A DNA stretch of 8,745 nucleotides from Prevotella sp. CAG:485 (GTDB lineage: Bacteria > Bacteroidota > Bacteroidia > Bacteroidales > Muribaculaceae): the NCBI GenBank assembly GCA_000437495.1, contig FR897871.1, positions 4,371-13,115 of the forward strand. Direction: 5' to 3'. The translations under genes and the position numbers were made by a program. Within the stretch, counting starts at the first letter, position 1. Every line of letters starts with the position of its first letter. Under the pieces are notes generated by a model that worked only from the letters and a program-made list of their open reading frames with translations, did no database searches and was not told the origin of the DNA. Shown here piece after piece: positions 1-6,788 of this stretch.

Positions 1-29
1 ATGAGCCTTGCAGCCGGGCATGGAGGGTA

Positions 30-776
30 TTACATGTTCATGCCGCCGTCTACCTGTATCACCTGACCTGAAACGTATGAGCTGAGGTCGGAAGCCAGGA
101 AGAGAGCCACATTGGCGATATCTTCGGTTGTGCCGCCGCGGCGGAGAGGTATTTTCTGAATCCAGTCTTTGCGAATATCTTCGGGCAGAGCGGCCGTCAT
201 GGCAGTCTCGATGAAGCCGGGAGCGATGGCATTGGCGCGAATGCCGCGTGAGCCTACCTCCTGAGCTATGCTCTTGGCCAGTGCTATCAGACCGGCTTTA
301 GAAGCTGCATAGTTGGCCTGACCGGCATTGCCGTGTACGCCGACAACCGACGCCATGTTGATTATTGAGCCTTTGCGCTGACGCATCATCAGCGGCAACA
401 CGGCATGGATGAAGTTGAAGGCCGATTTGAGGTTGACGTTGATAACGGCGTCCCACTGACCCTCCGTCATACGGAGCATGAGGCCATCTTTGGTGATACC
501 GGCGTTGTTGACAAGGATGTCGATGTGGCCGAAATCAACCTTTATCTTGTCCACCACTTCAGCTGTCTGGGCAAAGTCGGCGGCGTTGGAGGCGTAAGCT
601 GCGCATTTCACGCCTAATTCTTCTATTTCACGTTTTGTCTGTTCGGCATTTTCGTCAATCACCAGGTCGGTGAAAGCAATGTTTGCTCCATTCTGAGCAA
701 AACGCAGAGCCAGAGCCTTGCCTATGCCGCGAGCGGCGCCTGTGATGAGGGCCGTTTTTCCTTCAAGAAGTTTCAT
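30..776 (-). CDS. fabG: 3-oxoacyl-ACP reductase (FabG), NADPH-dependent SDR
   Basis: This enzyme reduces 3-oxoacyl-ACP to 3-hydroxyacyl-ACP with NADPH, the first reductive step of each round of type II fatty-acid elongation in the cytoplasm. The 248-residue protein is full length for FabG and is a classical short-chain dehydrogenase. The cofactor motif T12-G-x3-G-x-G is at residues 12-19 and NNAG at 90-93. The catalytic tetrad is complete: Asn115, Ser143, Tyr156 and Lys160 (YAASK). The C-terminal SGQVIQVDGG motif is typical of FabG. The ATG at 776 lies 15 bp after the stop of the KAS III gene in an A/T-rich gap without a Shine-Dalgarno sequence, normal for Bacteroidota. It is probably co-transcribed with the TetR and KAS III genes upstream. 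The sequence resembles, from memory, the main FabG of Bacteroides, so this may be the housekeeping copy. The enzyme class is certain; the in vivo substrate range is inferred. Confidence 0.95.
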   Translation of the reverse strand: MKLLEGKTALITGAARGIGKALALRFAQNGANIAFTDLVIDENAEQTKREIEELGVKCAAYASNAADFAQTAEVVDKIKVDFGHIDILVNNAGITKDGLMLRMTEGQWDAVINVNLKSAFNFIHAVLPLMMRQRKGSIINMASVVGVHGNAGQANYAASKAGLIALAKSIAQEVGSRGIRANAIAPGFIETAMTAALPEDIRKDWIQKIPLRRGGTTEDIANVALFLASDLSSYVSGQVIQVDGGMNM

Positions 777-791
777 TATATAGTGTGTTAA

Positions 792-1736
792 TTATTTTTC
801 AACGATGAAGCAGCCGCAGCTGTAGCCGCCGCCAAACACCATAAGTGCCGTTTTTTCGCCTTTCTGCACCTCGTCCTTATACTGCGTCAGCACCAGCGAT
901 GCCGAGGCCGAACCGGTGTTGCCAAGCTCCTCAATGTTATTGTAGAACGACGTCATTGGCAGGTCGAGCTGATGAGCCACTTGCGCCACAATGCGTTTGT
1001 TGGCCTGATGGCAGATGAAATGTTTCAGGTCTTCGCGCTGCATACCGGCGCCTTGCAGCGCGTGGTCAAGAGCGTAAATCATATAGCGGCAGGCATGTAT
1101 GAAGACATCGCGTCCGTCGGGCATGGTAATGCCGTCTTCTTTGGGACGCAGACGCACACCTTCCGGGCCTTTGCCCACGTTGCCGAGGCCTTCGGTGAAG
1201 ACGTTGAGTATCTTCCAGTCGGAGAGCGTCTGACGCTCTTTGCTGATGAACCAGGCCACAGCGCCGTCGCCCCACAGATGGCCGCTCTTGACGTCGTTTT
1301 CGTTGGCGTAGTAGGAGTTATGCTCGCTGCAGATTATCAGCGCTTTCGAGGCTTTGCCCATGGCAAAATATCCTTCTATAATCTCCAGGCCGTTGATAAA
1401 AGAGGAACAGGCCGAAGAGCAATATACCGCTTTGGCATGGTCTATTGCAAATTCACGCTGCGCCACATGAGCCAGAGTGCCTACCAAATCTGCCGGCGAA
1501 TAAGCCGCCGACACAATGAGGTCTACGTCTGTAACAGGGTAGGGGAGATTGGCAATGGCATCGCGTATGGCGTTAATGCCCATACTGTTGTGCGACTCAC
1601 CCTCGGCTGCACGCGAACGTGTGCGTATGCCGGTTCGCTGCTCTATCCACTCTGAGGTAAGGCCGTTGAGAGCTGTAAAGTAGTCGTTGTCGATGCGCTG
1701 GGAGGGTATGTAACTCCCCATGGAGTTGATGTACAT
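792..1736 (-). CDS. 3-oxoacyl-ACP synthase III (KAS III, FabH-like)
   Basis: KAS III enzymes condense an acyl-CoA starter with malonyl-ACP to begin fatty-acid (or polyketide-like) chains. From the ATG at 1736 the protein has 314 residues, close to E. coli FabH. Its catalytic triad falls at almost the same numbers: Cys110 (in SSACSSF), His243 (HQAN) and Asn273 (GNTGSAS). Trp30 in SEWIEQRTGI matches the CoA-contacting Trp of FabH, and the GDGA and FGGGY motifs are present. An in-frame ATG at 1757 would add seven residues and overlap the TetR gene by 20 bp. I prefer 1736 because family members begin near MYI and because it follows the TetR stop after one base (TGA-A-ATG), suggesting translational coupling. 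The residue two after the Cys is Ser where FabH usually has Gly (CxGF). It may therefore be a specialised paralogue rather than the housekeeping FabH, so no symbol is given. Confidence 0.9.
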   Translation of the reverse strand: MYINSMGSYIPSQRIDNDYFTALNGLTSEWIEQRTGIRTRSRAAEGESHNSMGINAIRDAIANLPYPVTDVDLIVSAAYSPADLVGTLAHVAQREFAIDHAKAVYCSSACSSFINGLEIIEGYFAMGKASKALIICSEHNSYYANENDVKSGHLWGDGAVAWFISKERQTLSDWKILNVFTEGLGNVGKGPEGVRLRPKEDGITMPDGRDVFIHACRYMIYALDHALQGAGMQREDLKHFICHQANKRIVAQVAHQLDLPMTSFYNNIEELGNTGSASASLVLTQYKDEVQKGEKTALMVFGGGYSCGCFIVEK

Positions 1737-1737
1737 T

Positions 1738-2322
1738 TCAGTGTGTTTTAATACCATTCAGTATAAGGTCTGCCACATATTTAACCATTGTGGCTTTGCT
1801 TATTTCGCGGTCAGCGAGGCTGTCGCGGATATAAGGAACATCGAGCCCCTGCAGGGCATGAGTTATGATTACGGCTCTTGCAGGGATATCGTCGATATTG
1901 AAAACGTTTTCGTCTTGTCCTTGCTGCAAAATGCGGCGCAGCATCTCTATCTCCTTTGACGAGATAACCTTGCGTGCTCGGTCCACCTTCCTGACGTCGC
2001 GGAAAAAGCCGGCCTTCAGCGAGCCGTTACGCAAGACAATGCCTTTCATGGTCTCGAAACGGCAGGCCACATACTGGCGCAGCTTCTCCTCCGGATTGCC
2101 CGGCATATCGGCTATTTGCCGCAGACTTTCAAGCAGCTTGTCTGTTTCGCGTTCTATCACCGCGTTGAAGATGTCGCGTTTACTTTTAAAATAGGTATAG
2201 ATGGTGCGACGCCCTTTGTCGGATGCCGATGCAATATCGTTCATCGTGGTATTCTCAATGCCTTTGCGGGCAAAGAGCTGACGGGCCACTTCTATGAATT
2301 TCTCGCGTGTCTTACTTACCAT
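1738..2322 (-). CDS. TetR/AcrR-family transcriptional regulator
   Basis: This 194-residue protein has the usual TetR length and layout. The N-terminal DNA-binding domain covers about residues 5-52. Its helix-turn-helix lies in the stretch TTMNDIASASDKGRRTIYTY (25-44), followed by FKSKRDIF. The remaining helical part is a divergent ligand-binding and dimerisation domain. TetR proteins usually repress neighbouring genes as dimers on palindromes and release DNA on binding a small molecule. Here the gene is first in an operon with KAS III and FabG genes, so control of fatty-acid synthesis in response to an acyl-CoA, acyl-ACP or fatty acid is a reasonable inference, not shown by sequence. The start at 2322 lies about 39 bases downstream of a Bacteroides-type -7 box on the minus strand, and two inverted repeats in that promoter region could be its operators. 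The stop overlaps or abuts the start of the next gene. Confidence 0.93.
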   Translation of the reverse strand: MVSKTREKFIEVARQLFARKGIENTTMNDIASASDKGRRTIYTYFKSKRDIFNAVIERETDKLLESLRQIADMPGNPEEKLRQYVACRFETMKGIVLRNGSLKAGFFRDVRKVDRARKVISSKEIEMLRRILQQGQDENVFNIDDIPARAVIITHALQGLDVPYIRDSLADREISKATMVKYVADLILNGIKTH

Positions 2323-2351
2323 GATGAGTGAATTTATTGCACACTTTCGGC

Positions 2352-2367
2352 AATTTTGAGCAAAATT
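2352..2367. promoter_or_regulatory. Inverted repeat AATTTTG-AG-CAAAATT over the -7 box
   Basis: This is a perfect 7-bp inverted repeat with a 2-bp spacer. Its right arm forms most of the minus-strand -7 box (2361-2368) and its left arm lies close to the presumed transcription start. It may be a second operator, or it may simply arise from an A/T-rich promoter core. No T-rich tail follows that would suggest a terminator. Confidence 0.35.
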
Positions 2368-2391
2368 ACTAAATAATTTTCAATCGGCAAG
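2361..2391 (-). promoter_or_regulatory. Bacteroides-type promoter of the TetR-KAS III-FabG operon
   Basis: On the minus strand TAATTTTG (plus-strand 2361-2368) matches the Bacteroides -7 consensus TAnnTTTG exactly. CTTG (2388-2391) stands 19 bp upstream in place of the TTTG -33 box, three of four bases matching. Transcription would begin near 2353-2356, giving a leader of roughly 30-35 bases before the TetR ATG. Both boxes are covered by inverted repeats, which suggests repression. The call rests on consensus matching only. Confidence 0.65.
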
Positions 2392-2399
2392 TATGCCGA
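2384..2399. promoter_or_regulatory. Inverted repeat TCGGCA-N4-TGCCGA, candidate TetR operator
   Basis: This is a perfect 6-bp inverted repeat with a 4-bp spacer (AGTA), 16 bp in all, in the divergent gap between the TetR gene and the DUF2400 gene. It overlaps the presumed -33 box of the minus-strand promoter (2388-2391) and the weak -33 position of the plus-strand promoter (2392-2395). A third TCGGCA half-site lies at 2347-2352. Position and symmetry fit a TetR dimer site; binding is inferred. Confidence 0.5.
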
Positions 2400-2414
2400 C
2401 TAAAAAAATTGAAT

Positions 2415-2422
2415 TATTTTTG
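2415..2422 (+). promoter_or_regulatory. -7 box (TATTTTTG) just before the DUF2400 gene
   Basis: TATTTTTG fits TAnnTTTG exactly and ends five bases before the ATG at 2428. The best -33 candidate is TATG at 2392-2395, 19 bp upstream, a three-of-four match. If used, transcription would begin at or within a few bases of the start codon, giving a leaderless or nearly leaderless mRNA. A weaker box, TAATTTTC at 2374-2381, could instead give a leader of about 40 bases. Confidence 0.45.
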
Positions 2423-2427
2423 CAGTC

Positions 2428-3201
2428 ATGGAGCAGCTATATAATGAAAAGGCGCTGTGCGATTTGCTCTTTGCAGAGGCGCAACGCATTAATAATAAGG
2501 GTTTTATAGCCGGTGACCCGGTGCAGTTTCCGCGTCGTTACACCAATTTGGCCGACATAGAGATTTCGGCGCTGCTGGTGAGTACGATTTCGTGGGGCAA
2601 CCGCAAGATGATAATCCGTAATGCCGACCGGATGCTCGGCATGATGGATTCGTCGCCATACGCCTGGTGCATGGATGAGGCGTACGAGGCCATCGACGAC
2701 CGCATGAACATTCACCGCACATTCTTCGGGGCTAATCTGAAGCATTATATGCGCGGTTTGCGACGCATTTACAGCCGTTATCCCACGCTCGAGGCGTTTG
2801 CGCGAGTTATTGACGCAGGCAACAGCGAGGCCCCGTCATACCGGCTTGCTGAAGCCTTAAACCACGAGTTGAGCGAGGCTAACGGCGGACAGTCCGACAC
2901 ACGCTGTCTGCCCGGCAATCTGAAAACAACGGCTCTGAAGCGCCTCAATATGGCGTTGCGGTGGCTGGTGCGCGACGACGGCATTGTGGATATGGGCGTT
3001 TGGAAAGTGATACAACCCTCGCAGCTGTTCATCCCCCTCGATGTGCATAGTGCCGCTACCAGCCGTGAGTTAGGGCTGATAACACGCAAAAGTACCGACC
3101 GCAAGGCTCTTGACGAGCTGATGGCAGCCGTCAGGCCCATTTGTCCTGACGACCCCGCCCTCTTCGACTATGCCCTTTTCGGCATCGGCATGGGCCTCTG
3201 A
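2428..3201 (+). CDS. TIGR02757 / DUF2400 family protein, function unknown
   Basis: The 257-residue protein has no signal peptide or membrane segment and is probably cytoplasmic. I recognise the TIGR02757 (DUF2400) family from the block STISWGNRKMIIRNADRM (52-69), the block KRLNMALRWLVRDDG (171-185), and the C-terminal block from PLDVHSAATSRELGL (203-217) to FDYALFGIGM (246-255). Its length and its end soon after that last block are normal for the family. No function is established to my knowledge. The order of motifs recalls endonuclease III-type HhH glycosylases (an LPG at 161-163 and an Asp in LDVH at 205, compare VDTH), but there are no C-terminal cluster cysteines; this is a hypothesis only. 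The gene is divergent from the TetR operon and 79 bp ahead of the guaB ATG. The start at 2428 sits unusually close to a promoter box, but the residues after it look like a normal family N-terminus and no better downstream start is evident. Confidence 0.88.
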   Translation: MEQLYNEKALCDLLFAEAQRINNKGFIAGDPVQFPRRYTNLADIEISALLVSTISWGNRKMIIRNADRMLGMMDSSPYAWCMDEAYEAIDDRMNIHRTFFGANLKHYMRGLRRIYSRYPTLEAFARVIDAGNSEAPSYRLAEALNHELSEANGGQSDTRCLPGNLKTTALKRLNMALRWLVRDDGIVDMGVWKVIQPSQLFIPLDVHSAATSRELGLITRKSTDRKALDELMAAVRPICPDDPALFDYALFGIGMGL

Positions 3202-3222
3202 CAGCCGCAATTGAAGGCGCCG

Positions 3223-3254
3223 TTTGTGTATTTAAAAAATATATTGTAATTTTG
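3223..3254 (+). promoter_or_regulatory. Bacteroides-type promoter of guaB
   Basis: TTTG at 3223-3226 and TAATTTTG at 3247-3254 match the Bacteroides -33 and -7 boxes fully, with a 20-bp spacer inside the usual range. Transcription should start around 3259-3262, about 20 bases before the guaB ATG at 3281. The GTG at 3254 lies in the -7 box itself, upstream of the predicted transcript, so it cannot be the start codon if this promoter is used. Confidence 0.75.
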
Positions 3255-3280
3255 TGGGCAATATAAAAACAGTATTGCAC

Positions 3281-4759
3281 ATGTCTTTCATTTCCGATAG
3301 AGTAAGGATGGAGGGTTTGACCTTCGATGACGTCCTTCTGATTCCGGCTTTTTCCACCGTCTTGCCCCGAGAGGCAGATCTCCGCACGCGATTCTCCCGT
3401 CGCATCACACTGAACGTACCGCTTGTATCGGCTGCCATGGACACGGTGACCGAGGCTTCGCTGGCCATCGCCATAGCACGCGAAGGCGGCATCGGCGTCA
3501 TTCACAAGAATATGTCGATAGCTGACCAGGCACGCCAGGTGCATACAGTGAAACGTGCCGAAAACGGCATGATTTATGACCCTGTAACCATCCGCATCGG
3601 GTCGTGCATCGGCGAGGCTCTGCAGCTGATGCAGGAATATCACATCGGCGGCATTCCGGTGGTAGATGCAGAGGGTATTCTCAAGGGCATTGTTACCAAT
3701 CGCGACCTGCGGTTTGAAAAAGATGCCTCACGCCCCGTCGACGAGGTGATGACCTCGCAGAATCTCGTGGTTACCGACCAGACCACAGACCTGGAGCAGG
3801 CAACGGAAATTCTGCAGCGCCACAAGATAGAAAAGCTGCCGGTTGTGGACGGAAACGGCAAGCTCATCGGACTTGTAACCTACAAAGACATAAAGAAAGC
3901 CAAAGATAAGCCAAATGCCTGCAAAGACGCGCTGGGACGTCTGCGTGTGGCAGCCGGCATAGGCGTTACGCCCGACAGCATGCAGCGTGCCGAGGCTCTT
4001 GTGCAGGCCGGTGTGGACGCGCTGGTGATTGACACGGCTCACGGCCACAGCAAGGGTGTGGAAGGTGTGCTGAAGGCTGTGAAGAAGGCCTTCCCCAACA
4101 TCGATGTTGTAGTTGGCAACATAGCCACCGGCGATGCTGCCCGCTATTTAGCTGATGCCGGTGCCGATGCCGTGAAGGTAGGCATTGGCCCGGGTTCAAT
4201 CTGCACTACGAGGGTCGTTGCCGGTGTGGGTGTTCCCCAGCTTTCCGCCGTTTATGACGTGGCAAAGGCTCTTGAGTCTTACGGCATCCCGGCAATTGCC
4301 GACGGCGGCATACGCTACAGCGGCGATATAGTGAAAGCATTGGCGGCAGGCGGCGACAGCGTTATGCTTGGCGGAATGTTGGCAGGTGTGGAGGAGAGTC
4401 CCGGCGACACCATCATCTTCAACGGCCGTAAGTTTAAATCATATCGCGGCATGGGTTCGCTCGAAGCCATGCAGTGCGGCTCGAAAGACCGTTATTTCCA
4501 GGGTAATGAGACGGAGGCCAAGAAACTGGTACCGGAGGGTATAGCCGCCCGCGTGCCCTACAAGGGAACGCTCTTTGAGGTGGTTTACCAGATGCTTGGC
4601 GGCCTGCGTGCCGGCATGGGCTATTGCGGCGCACGCACCATCAGCGACCTGCATAAGGCGCAGTTTACGCGCATCACCTCAGCCGGTGTGCTTGAAAGCC
4701 ACCCGCACGATGTGGCAATCACCAGCGAGGCGCCCAACTACTCGTCGCGCAACTCGTAA
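3281..4759 (+). CDS. guaB: Inosine-5'-monophosphate dehydrogenase (GuaB)
   Basis: GuaB oxidises IMP to XMP with NAD+, the rate-limiting step of guanine nucleotide synthesis, in the cytoplasm, usually as a tetramer or octamer. The protein has 492 residues from the ATG at 3281. The opening EGLTFDDVLLIPA (11-23) is typical. The (beta/alpha)8 barrel is interrupted by two CBS domains at about residues 95-150 and 155-210, which in this family bind purine nucleotides and adjust activity. Catalytic Cys308 lies in the loop GPGSICTTR (303-311). The substrate and cofactor motifs DTAHG (251-255) and ADGGI (340-344) are present, as is the mobile-flap Arg404-Tyr405 dyad in DRYFQG. An in-frame GTG at 3254 would add nine residues (MGNIKTVLH), but it falls within the -7 promoter box and the extra residues do not look like GuaB, so 3281 is preferred. 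All expected residues are intact. Confidence 0.98.
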   Translation: MSFISDRVRMEGLTFDDVLLIPAFSTVLPREADLRTRFSRRITLNVPLVSAAMDTVTEASLAIAIAREGGIGVIHKNMSIADQARQVHTVKRAENGMIYDPVTIRIGSCIGEALQLMQEYHIGGIPVVDAEGILKGIVTNRDLRFEKDASRPVDEVMTSQNLVVTDQTTDLEQATEILQRHKIEKLPVVDGNGKLIGLVTYKDIKKAKDKPNACKDALGRLRVAAGIGVTPDSMQRAEALVQAGVDALVIDTAHGHSKGVEGVLKAVKKAFPNIDVVVGNIATGDAARYLADAGADAVKVGIGPGSICTTRVVAGVGVPQLSAVYDVAKALESYGIPAIADGGIRYSGDIVKALAAGGDSVMLGGMLAGVEESPGDTIIFNGRKFKSYRGMGSLEAMQCGSKDRYFQGNETEAKKLVPEGIAARVPYKGTLFEVVYQMLGGLRAGMGYCGARTISDLHKAQFTRITSAGVLESHPHDVAITSEAPNYSSRNS

Positions 4760-4764
4760 AAAGT

Positions 4765-4800
4765 ACGCGCCTGAGTGCAATAATATGCCTCAGGCCGCGT
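4765..4800 (+). terminator. Hairpin between guaB and the PPIase gene, possible terminator or processing site
   Basis: The arms 4765-4775 and 4789-4800 can pair over 11 bp with one bulged C at 4795. Three more pairs (4777-4779 with 4786-4788) are possible inside the loop. The stem starts six bases after the guaB stop. It is not followed by a T-tract (TTACTCTAA), so it is a poor intrinsic terminator. It could weaken read-through into the next gene or protect the guaB mRNA end. Confidence 0.4.
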
Positions 4801-4826
4801 TACTCTAAGAGATTAACTAACTTGAA

Positions 4827-6767
4827 ATGAAGAAACGACTGATTACTGCTCTCAGCCTCGCTATGCTCGTGGCAGGCATATTAGTATTGAGAGCAAAAGA
4901 ACCGACGGTGATGACAGTGAACGGACACGATGTGCCGCTGTCGGAGTTCCAATACTTGTATCTCAAGAATCAGCAGCAAACGCAGTTGCAACCTATTGAC
5001 GAGTATGTGGAGATTTTCAAGCTCTATAAGCTGAAGGTCAATGATGCTCTGGCCATGGGTCTTGACACCACAAAGGCTTTCAGAGATGAATATGCCCAGT
5101 ATCGCAATGAGCTGGCACAGCCTTACCTCACCGATTCGGCATATCTGGAGAAGCTTGTCAAGGAGGCTTACGACATGTATACCGTGCAGGTTAATCCCTC
5201 GCACATCATGCTGTCGAAAAGCACCAATGGCGCAGAAAACCGCAAAGTGGTGAATAAGCTTGACTCGATTCGCAACCTGATTGTCAGCGGCAAGATGACG
5301 TTTGAGGAGGCTGCCGCACAGTTCTCCGACGACCGAGGCTCAAAGCGTGAAGGCGGCAAGCTCGGCTGGACCAACAATCCCCAGTTGCCTTATAAATTCC
5401 TGAAGGCCATGTACTCTCAGGAACCGGGTCAGATCAGCGAGGTTGTGGAAAGCCCGGTGGCATATCACCTCATAAAGATTGACGGCAAGCATCCGCACAC
5501 CGGTTATCTGAGCGCCTCGCACATCATGAAGCGTTTCCCGCGCAACGCCACAGATGAGCAGAAGGCTCGCGCCAAAGAGCAGATTGACAGCATTTACGCC
5601 GTTATAGTTGCCGACCCGGAGAAGTTTGAGGAAATGGCTGTAAAGTTCAGCGACGACGGCGGTTCATCGCGCCGCGGCGGCAAGCTCGAACCTTTCCCTC
5701 AGGGTGCTTATCCGCAGCCGTTTGACTCCATAGCCTTTGCGCTGAATGACAACGAGATTTCCAAACCGCTGATGTCGCCTTTCGGATGGCATATAGTGAA
5801 GCGCTTCGGCAAACGTCCGTTTGAGTCATACAACCAGATGCACAATACGCTGATGGCCATCGTAACGAATCCGCGCGATGTGCGGGCGAACATGATTGCC
5901 GACAATCAGCTGAAGAGCTTAGGCAAAGAGTTCGGTCTGAAGCCGATGAACAAGAACCTGAAGGTGATAACCGATTACATAGCCGCCAACGGCATGGATT
6001 CATTATTCCTTCAGAAGATCACTGCTCAGTTGGGCAATAAACCGCTCTATACCTTCAAAGGGGGTATGCTGACTGTTGCCGACTTGAATCAGCAGCTGCA
6101 AAAGCTGGTGAATACGGACCCGATTTTTGCCGCTCAGGAGTTTAACGAAAGGCTCGACAATGTGCTGCTGCATAAGCTGTTACCGCTTAAAGAGGCCAAG
6201 TTGGAAGCCGCCAATGCCGACTATAGGAATCTGCTGCATGAGTTCCGCGACGGCTCACTGCTCTATGAAGCCGGCCGCCAGCGCGTATGGGACCGCGCCG
6301 CTACCGACACTGCCGGTCTGAAGAAGTATTTCGAGGACCACAGAAGTGATTACAAGTGGAAGCAGCCGCGTGCCAAAGGATTCCTGATTCAGGCCACAAA
6401 CGACTCGGTGGCAAACCTGATTAAGGCCCGTATGGCTCAGTTGGACCCCAAGAAAATGCTCAGCACAATTCGTCGTGAATTTGCCGACGAGATGCAGATT
6501 GACCAGGTTCTGGCGCCCAAAGGCGTAAGCTCAATGGTTGATTACTTGGCGTTTGACGGCCCCGAGGCAAAGACCTCAAACAGCAAATACAACACCTTCT
6601 GGATGTCGGATCTGCGCGTACTTGACGCTCCGGAGGAACTGGCCGACGTTCGCGGTCTGGTGATTGCCGACTATCAGAATTATCTGATGCAGCAATGGGA
6701 AGACGAACTTAAGGAAAAATATCCCGTAACAGTGAACACAGCAGTGCTTCGCAAAGTGAAGAAATAA
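4827..6767 (+). CDS. Periplasmic peptidyl-prolyl isomerase with two parvulin domains (PpiC/SurA type)
   Basis: This is probably an envelope chaperone and prolyl isomerase that helps outer-membrane or secreted proteins fold in the periplasm. Residues 1-23 form a signal peptide (MKKR, hydrophobic core, likely cleavage after LRA). Residues 27-120 are a helical N-terminal region that starts with the VMTVNGHDVPLSEFQ pattern common in PpiC/SurA proteins. Two parvulin domains follow, about 122-220 and 228-328. Each opens with SHIM and closes with the hydrophobic-His-hydrophobic-Ile-Lys pattern (YHLIKI, WHIVKR), and each carries the FSDD..GS.R.GGKL core. The remaining 310 residues are mainly helical and match nothing I can name. 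The gene lies 67 bp after guaB with no clear promoter of its own, so it may be read from the guaB promoter. A strong terminator follows it. It need not be the functional equivalent of E. coli SurA, so no symbol is given. Confidence 0.92.
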   Translation: MKKRLITALSLAMLVAGILVLRAKEPTVMTVNGHDVPLSEFQYLYLKNQQQTQLQPIDEYVEIFKLYKLKVNDALAMGLDTTKAFRDEYAQYRNELAQPYLTDSAYLEKLVKEAYDMYTVQVNPSHIMLSKSTNGAENRKVVNKLDSIRNLIVSGKMTFEEAAAQFSDDRGSKREGGKLGWTNNPQLPYKFLKAMYSQEPGQISEVVESPVAYHLIKIDGKHPHTGYLSASHIMKRFPRNATDEQKARAKEQIDSIYAVIVADPEKFEEMAVKFSDDGGSSRRGGKLEPFPQGAYPQPFDSIAFALNDNEISKPLMSPFGWHIVKRFGKRPFESYNQMHNTLMAIVTNPRDVRANMIADNQLKSLGKEFGLKPMNKNLKVITDYIAANGMDSLFLQKITAQLGNKPLYTFKGGMLTVADLNQQLQKLVNTDPIFAAQEFNERLDNVLLHKLLPLKEAKLEAANADYRNLLHEFRDGSLLYEAGRQRVWDRAATDTAGLKKYFEDHRSDYKWKQPRAKGFLIQATNDSVANLIKARMAQLDPKKMLSTIRREFADEMQIDQVLAPKGVSSMVDYLAFDGPEAKTSNSKYNTFWMSDLRVLDAPEELADVRGLVIADYQNYLMQQWEDELKEKYPVTVNTAVLRKVKK

Positions 6768-6788
6768 CTGCATATTACCCATGCAACG

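Noticed and set aside
1..29. A minus-strand ATG at 21-19 opening a frame that runs off the window edge, eight bases after the fabG stop
   Set aside because: Only seven codons are visible and the preceding bases are not a ribosome binding site. There is too little to support a gene, though a fourth operon member is possible.
972..1655. 227-codon open frame on the plus strand opposite the KAS III gene
   Set aside because: It is fully antisense to a gene with intact catalytic residues, and its translation shows no recognisable domain. It is a shadow of GC-rich codon use.
3131..3643. 170-codon minus-strand frame across the DUF2400-guaB junction
   Set aside because: It runs antisense through the guaB promoter and the well-conserved GuaB N-terminus and has no domain character.
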